A stretch of 64,000 bases of DNA from Aspergillus flavus (taxonomy: Eukaryota; Ascomycota; Eurotiomycetes; Eurotiales; Aspergillaceae). Made by a program: the position numbers and the translations under genes. This document shows positions 58,973-64,000 of this stretch, piece after piece. How positions within the stretch are numbered: position 1 is the stretch's first letter; every line of letters begins with the position of its first letter. The DNA is taken from assembly GCF_009017415.1 (NCBI RefSeq), contig NC_092405.1:3720001-3784000 (forward strand), read 5' to 3'. The notes beneath the pieces were generated by a model, which was given only the letters and a program-made list of their open reading frames with translations, had not been told where the DNA came from and made no database searches.

Positions 58973-59923
58973 ATGCCAATATTCCTCAAACGCATGAAAG
59001 AATACACATACGAAAAACTAAACAACAACGAGCCCCCAAAACCCTCAAAGACAACCTTCAACTGGCAGACCGGCATCCCGTGGATGCTCTCCGGGATTCT
59101 AGCTCTCTTATCAGGCTATCTACTATTCCGACAACCTGTGACACATGGGGCATACAAAACTGACTTTCCAGACGTGCAACCGTACGTCTCTTATGAAGAG
59201 CGCGTCTTCACAGGAAAGTTCTACTATAATGAGGAGACGCAGATGATAGAACGAGAGGTAGATTCTACAAAACCTCAATATGCGGGTCCGCCTAGTCCGG
59301 AGATAGATGCTGCTTGGGCTGAGTTGCTTCGTGGTATTTATTCCTATTTTACAATCAAATATCTAACAACCAATCCACATCCTAACGAGCTCAAAATTAA
59401 ATAGGAGAATTCCCCGCAATAACAGACCAAGAAGCAACACCCTACAAACCCTATATCCAAAAGTTCCCAGATACAGGAAACTACCACTTCGAGTACGTCT
59501 CCCATCCCATCTCAAACCCATACATACCCATACATACCCATACATACCTAACCATACCACAACACCCACTAACCATAAAAAAACAGACTCGACGTCTTCC
59601 ACTCCCTCCACTGCCTAAACTACATCCGCATGTACCTAGACAAAGACTACTACTCCGCCCACCTGGAACACCACGACAGCTTTCTGCGGAATTCATCCCA
59701 TATGCCTGATAATTGGGGCCAGGTGCATCTCCACCATTGTCTGGAGCAGGTTGTGCAGTCGGTGATTTGTCATGCGGATTTGTCCCCCGTGCCGATGTAT
59801 GGCTGGAAGGGAGTGCCGGTTTTCTTGGGCGTGGGTCAGACACATACATGTCGGAGGTGGGAGTCTATTCGGGAGTGGATGGACGTGAGGAATGAGGTTC
59901 GGAAACCGCTTGAGGAGGAATAG
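58973..59923 (+). CDS. UstYa-family (DUF3328) oxidase
   Basis: Exons 58973-59333, 59405-59492 and 59587-59923 (introns 71 and 94 nt) give 261 aa, the normal size. One transmembrane helix lies at about residues 33-52 (TGIPWMLSGILALLSGYLLF). The lumenal part carries the two family motifs: HSLHC at about 155-159, within DVFHSLHCLNYIRMYL, and HLHHC at about 197-201, within VHLHHCLEQVVQSVICHAD. The end has HTCRRWESIREW. UstYa-type proteins are copper-dependent-type oxidases that cyclise or oxidise the core residues of fungal RiPPs such as ustiloxins and asperipin, and also occur in other clusters. Both HxxHC motifs are intact. The divergent micro-exon precursor is the obvious partner by position. 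Intron 2 contains a short CATACATACC tandem repeat. Confidence 0.92.
59521..59550 (+). repeat. Short tandem repeat TACATACCCA in UstYa intron 2
   Basis: A 10-bp unit is repeated three times within the second intron of the UstYa gene. It is a microsatellite-like run without effect on the coding frame. Confidence 0.7.
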
Positions 59924-60163
59924 AGGGGTTTGTTGGGGTTTGTGTATGTATATAGTTTCAGTTGTTGTAATGAGGTATTGAATTGGTTGAGGCTGAATTG
60001 GGACATTCTTCATATTTCTTGACAAAAGTGATTGATATCAATCAAACCAGATCTGATCATATCCCACAGTCAACTCGCAATCCATACTGAAAGGCACTCA
60101 GAAGTCTTGACCATATCAATCTCAACCACACATCGAAACCCTAGACAAAAGCCATACCCACCC

Positions 60164-60805
60164 TCACTCAGGCACCGGAAAGCACTGCTTCATATCAAAC
60201 ACAACCTTATTCTCCACAATGACCAGCCCAACCAAGACAGGTTCATCCACATAAATCGCTCCCTCCTTTCCCTGTGCCTTTTCACATTTCTTCCCACAAA
60301 GTCCTGGATTCCCTCTATGCGGTCCAAGTCCCCGGGGACAAACAAACACCTCACGAGTACCTCAATGCGGGAAATATTCCAGTTCCGTATTCGCCAATCG
60401 AGTATAGCACATCAGATACTCAGGAACTTTCATCACCTTCACTGAATATTCTATCTTCACAGCTTGAAGATACTTCTCCTCCTCTAACCACTCTCGAAGA
60501 CCGTCAATGCCGAAGTACCTTGCTTCCTGGAGCAGCTGTAGATAAAGACTATAGTTATGTCCGCAAGCTCGGTCGTAGAAGAGAGGGAAGATGCCTCGAC
60601 GACAGTAGAGAAGAATATGTTCGAAGAGATTTGGGTCTGCGTCGAGGAAGTAACAGCCGTCTGGACGCTGGTTGTTCCATCGAGTGGAGAAGAGAGCTTC
60701 GAAGAATGTGCTTTTCTGGGAGAGGGTCGATTTGGAGGTTATGAACTGACGGTCGCTTATCTGCAGGAAGACCTGATCGTTGTTGGTGTCGTTGGTGGGT
60801 TCCAT
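60164..60805 (-). pseudogene. BTB/POZ (KCTD-like) protein gene with one in-frame stop
   Basis: ATG 60805. The BTB domain is clear: VFLQISDRQFITSKSTLSQ, then FFEALFSTRW, DADPNLFEHILLYCRRGIFP and LQEARYFGIDGLREWL. This T1-type BTB mediates homo-oligomerisation and often couples to cullin-3. After EYFPH the frame meets TGA at 60362-60364. It then continues in the same frame with the family's C-terminal Cys-rich block FVCPRGLGPHRGN and CGKKCEKAQG, to a normal stop at 60164. Trp (TGG) is expected at the stop position by family pattern, so a single G-to-A change explains it. The product would be cut from about 209 to 147 aa. The BTB part alone might still fold. Confidence 0.75.
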
Positions 60806-61103
60806 TTTGTTTGTGGTTTGTGGTTTGTCTTGGGATATGGTTTTGGAGGGAGTGTAGAAGGCTTAGGTGTTGTTCTGGGTAGGATGTAGGAGGTTGAAGT
60901 AATATATTGAGAACACTTGATTATGTAGGAATATGAGGCTAACACAAGGTATTGTTTATCCGGATACAACACAGAGATCGGTCAATTTGCTAGGCAGGCG
61001 TGTGTTGTTCTGCCTAGGCACTGACAGATTTTGCAGTTTGTGTTAGTATCCATACCAATTAAACAACCTAAAGAGTTAACACACACGCAAACTAGCCTAC
61101 AAT

Positions 61104-62465
61104 TCACACTTGAGTGCCAAACCCCTCCACCCTCTCATACATATCCTGGATAAACACAGTAGACCACTCAACGCTCTTCGGATCCCCAGTGGGCACCAGC
61201 TGACTCGCATAAAAACCACACAACCCAACCTTGCGATCAATCCACCAGAAGAGATTCGGCAAGCCAGCCCACCGAAGACTTCCAGCCTTCTGACCGGTTG
61301 TATGATCTTCCAAGACGAGTAAACCACCGAGCCCCCAAGTCTTCTGCAGCCCTAACGGTGTCCCACCAAGAAAATTGTTTATCTCTGGAATGGACAGTGT
61401 TGCATTCAACATCTCCTTGGAGGCGGCGGATAACTGATCCTTGAACATCTCGTCTACAGTATCAGGGCGCAGAATCTTTTCATCATTGCGCAGAATAGAG
61501 GCAAGGACTTTCAAAAATGACGGTCCGCTCGTGAACACACCCCATCCACCATACTCTTCGACAACGGGGTCCGGCCATACGCGCCCTGGTATCCAGGAGA
61601 TTGAACCATTTGGGTCTGCCGGGGTGCCGAATTGAGTTATACCGCCGGACCGGAAATTAAAGTCGGCTAGTTTGGAGCGAACCTCGTCGTTCTTCTCCAG
61701 GTGGAAAGTCAAGTCTGTGATCGCTAGTGGTTCGCAAATGTTCTTTTGGATGTAGTCCTCTAGGGAGATATTGTTGAGGCGGGCGACGAGTATCCCGGCC
61801 CAGTCGAGCGAATAGCCGTACACGAAGCCCTCGCCGGGCTCGAAAAGGAGGGGGAGATTGGTGCGCTGCAATAGTGGCGTGCTTTCACCTATGTCGGGAG
61901 TGCGACCCGTCGACATGCGCCAACGTATTATGTTAGGATCGAGGAAGTCGTACGCGATGCCGGAGGAATGTGTCAAGAGATGTCTAGGCAGCGCGTCAAT
62001 ATTCACGTCAATGCTAGTATGAGGACATGTTGGTAAAGAGGAGACGGGATATATACCGTAACGTGATCTTATTCTTCACCGGCACCAAAATCAGATTCTC
62101 GGTACCCTCTTCAAAGCCCTTGAGGATCTTGAGGTCTTGAAGCTCATCAAGGACAGTGGAGACATCATCGTCCAGACCAAACTGGCCTCGTTCGACGCAT
62201 TGCAGCACTGCGACGGTAGTAATGATCTTGGTGCACGACGCTATAGTGAGTGTCGTGTCGAGTGTCAAAGGTCGCTCAGCGCCTGGTTTCAAGGACGCAC
62301 TGCCAATAGTCCTTTCGTAGTGGAACTTGTCTGCTAAGGGATTAATATAGAATGGTAGGTCACCCTCTTTATCAGCATACCGGCTGTATCAGTAGCAAGT
62401 AGGATCAGACCGGGAATCTCGCCTGCCGCAACTGCGGCCTCGATTTGCTGTTCCTTTGCTGTCAT
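61104..62465 (-). CDS. Beta-lactamase-like serine hydrolase/acyltransferase
   Basis: Exons 62465-62381, 62333-62057 and 61983-61104 (introns 47 and 73 nt) give 413 aa. It belongs to the class-C beta-lactamase family (PF00144). The nucleophile motif SCTK is at about residues 62-65 in LTIASCTKII. HLLTHSSGIAYDF follows the second splice. The Tyr motif is YGYS in EPGEGFVYGYSLDW, and WGLGGLLVLEDHTTG is near the C-terminus. In size and motifs it resembles fungal LovD-like acyltransferases and esterases, which move acyl groups on metabolites, but the substrate cannot be told. There is no signal peptide. It is intact, unlike the distant family member at 14740-16424. It is near the UstYa locus, though any link to it is only positional. 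Confidence 0.9.
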
Positions 62466-64000
62466 TGCGTCTGCTACCCAAGAAACGCTCTTTAGTCTCT
62501 GGGCTTTGTTCCGGGGGTTTATAAGTCGCTATCTAGAGGGGAGAAACATCAATCTGCATCCACAGATGCAGGTCTCAGATCAGAAGGGAGAGGTCTTGGT
62601 TTCGTTCCTATGCGGGTAACGATAAGGGCCTACTTATATGCTTAGGAAACACAGAAATGGAGAACAAAGAGAACAGGCCTTTTGCGGCTGAAGCGGGTCT
62701 TATGTCAACATATGACATAAGGTAATGCTCTTGTTTATGAACGAAATTACCGAGGTCAGCAAAGAGCGGATACCCTAGTTAGTCGACTGCGGCAATCGAC
62801 AGGGAATGTAAGCCTCTTTCTTGTTTGCGGTGGTATCTACTGTCAGCACTAGAGCTATATCGCTTCTTCTATATTAAACAATAAAGGTAAAGGCTCCTTT
62901 GGCTTTACCTAATTGGTCTCCAAGGTTAACTAGTGCTGATCCGATGAGGGGTTGACCCGCTGAGCTGCAGGGGTAATTAGACGATGTAACCAGAAGGTGG
63001 GGATACTAAGATCTAACGGCCATTTTGGACATGTATAATTGTCCTATTCTTTGGTTCAATGTTGCAGTAGACCTTTTGCTGTGACTTGACTCATATATGC
63101 AACTTAGGGTTGGCACACTTCCACAGACTGATGTTACAAGTACCACCCCACATGAGTTGGAGAAATGCCGGCATATAAAAGAGAAACTTACTATATCAGC
63201 CCCTCAGAGTATAGCAGTAACATGAGCAATGTAATGTCTATAATGGTTGTCCATGGATTGGCCACTTACTCTGTCGATGCATCCAAAGTTGAGCATACTC
63301 CAGTCATTACTACAGTATTATTTTCCATTCAACCATTACTTCGAAGGTTATTATAGACTTTGGCTTCCTTCGTTCAAGGACTTAGCGCAATGAAATGAAA
63401 GGATATACTTTTGTGTAGCCGCGCTGTATTTGAAAATCCAAAGTCGAGTTTCGGTGCGCTCATTACATCAAAACCATAGCTAGTCTCTCGAGGTTGAGTC
63501 GAGGGAAAGCTTGGGTCATTATCGAAATCTATTCCTTGCTTTACTAACACCGTTTGATAGGTAGACTCCCCATCGCTTTGTAGCGGGCGTCATCGAATCT
63601 TTCAAGTCAACAGTCCCTTCGATACTGAAATGATCCGTTGCACAGAATGACTGGAGAACCCTGCCAATAATAGAGACAACCCAGTCGAGTTTTACTCATT
63701 ATCATGCTCTTGCGTTATGTTACCCAGTAGAGGACGTTATGGCTGAACTAAACCGCAATCATGATCCAGCTAAGCACGGATAATGAGACTTTCAAACTAA
63801 CCAACGAAGATAGCTTCACCACTTTTCCATACATTCTCTATACTCTATGTTAAGAATGTCACCGCGACCTGAGACCAAACAACTCTTTCAGTGAAGTCAG
63901 GAGGATATTTCAAGCATTGACAAGATCGGACTTTATAGTAGGTGCAATGACATGAACCTTCCATTCTAGCTCTGCAGATACCGCCACAAATCTAATATTT
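62466..64000. other. Gene-free right edge
   Basis: No supportable gene. An ATG frame of 63 aa at 63165-63356 has no domain. The stretch up to about 62700 holds the promoter of the serine hydrolase gene. Confidence 0.4.

Overview
The window is nuclear DNA of a filamentous ascomycete, most likely an Aspergillus- or Penicillium-like Eurotiomycete. This is inferred from genes with short (44-100 nt) GT-AG introns with CTRAY branch sites, three Zn2Cys6 regulators, and typical mould families: DMATS prenyltransferase, LaeA-like methyltransferase, UstYa oxidase, NACHT-ankyrin protein, GPI-anchored protein. No prokaryotic features are present. The region is accessory in character: specialised-metabolism and fungal-specific genes, long gene-poor AT-rich gaps, and many decayed genes. 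Exons below were assembled by hand from splice sites and phase.

Layout. 0.5-1.8 kb: decayed F-box gene. 4.1-5.4: intact DMATS-type aromatic prenyltransferase. 6.3-7.7: APH-like kinase. 9.2-9.4: tiny Cys-rich protein. 10.0-11.1: decayed exonuclease-like gene. 11.5: truncated tRNA-Leu-like sequence. 12.3-13.8: Zn2Cys6 regulator. 14.7-16.4: beta-lactamase-like gene with a one-base frameshift. 17.5-19.1: second APH-like kinase. 21.8-23.6: 14-TM MFS transporter. 24.9-26.1: MDR reductase. 27.2-28.2: membrane protein. 28.9-29.3: dihydrodipicolinate-synthase-family remnant. 29.9-31.3: peroxisomal FAD amino-acid/amine oxidase. 31.6-32.1: aspartate aminotransferase remnant. 32.4-34.8: Zn2Cys6 regulator. 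35.4-35.7: ankyrin-like remnant. 36.0-36.7: peroxisomal cupin. 37.6-38.4: GPI-anchored protein. 40.4-40.6: small secreted protein. 40.9-42.1: LaeA-like methyltransferase. 42.9-44.7: Zn2Cys6 regulator. 45.3-46.2: cyanamide-hydratase-like HD protein. 47.2-51.2: NACHT-ankyrin gene with two lesions. 52.0-52.5: GFA-domain protein. 53.9-54.7: conserved fungal protein. 55.8-56.5: small unknown gene. 56.8-57.8: micro-exon repeat-peptide precursor. 59.0-59.9: UstYa-family oxidase. 60.2-60.8: BTB gene with a stop. 61.1-62.5: beta-lactamase-like serine hydrolase.

The most interesting locus is 56.8-59.9 kb. A minus-strand gene has a signal-peptide exon, then eight tiny exons of 27-39 nt, then a short C-terminal exon. 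All exons have lengths divisible by three and are joined by phase-0 introns. Each micro-exon encodes one short peptide ending in Glu/Lys-Arg, usually after Pro-Ile/Val. A divergent UstYa (DUF3328) gene with both HxxHC motifs lies about 1.15 kb away. UstYa proteins act on kexin-processed repeat precursors of fungal RiPPs, so this looks like a new RiPP-type locus in which every repeat sits in its own exon. The cyclase role, the processing and the product are inference.

A second theme is decay. The F-box, exonuclease-like, beta-lactamase, DapA-like, aminotransferase, NACHT-ankyrin and BTB genes carry stops, frameshifts or truncations. Several stops are compatible with C-to-T or G-to-A change, as expected of RIP-type mutation, but this was not tested statistically.
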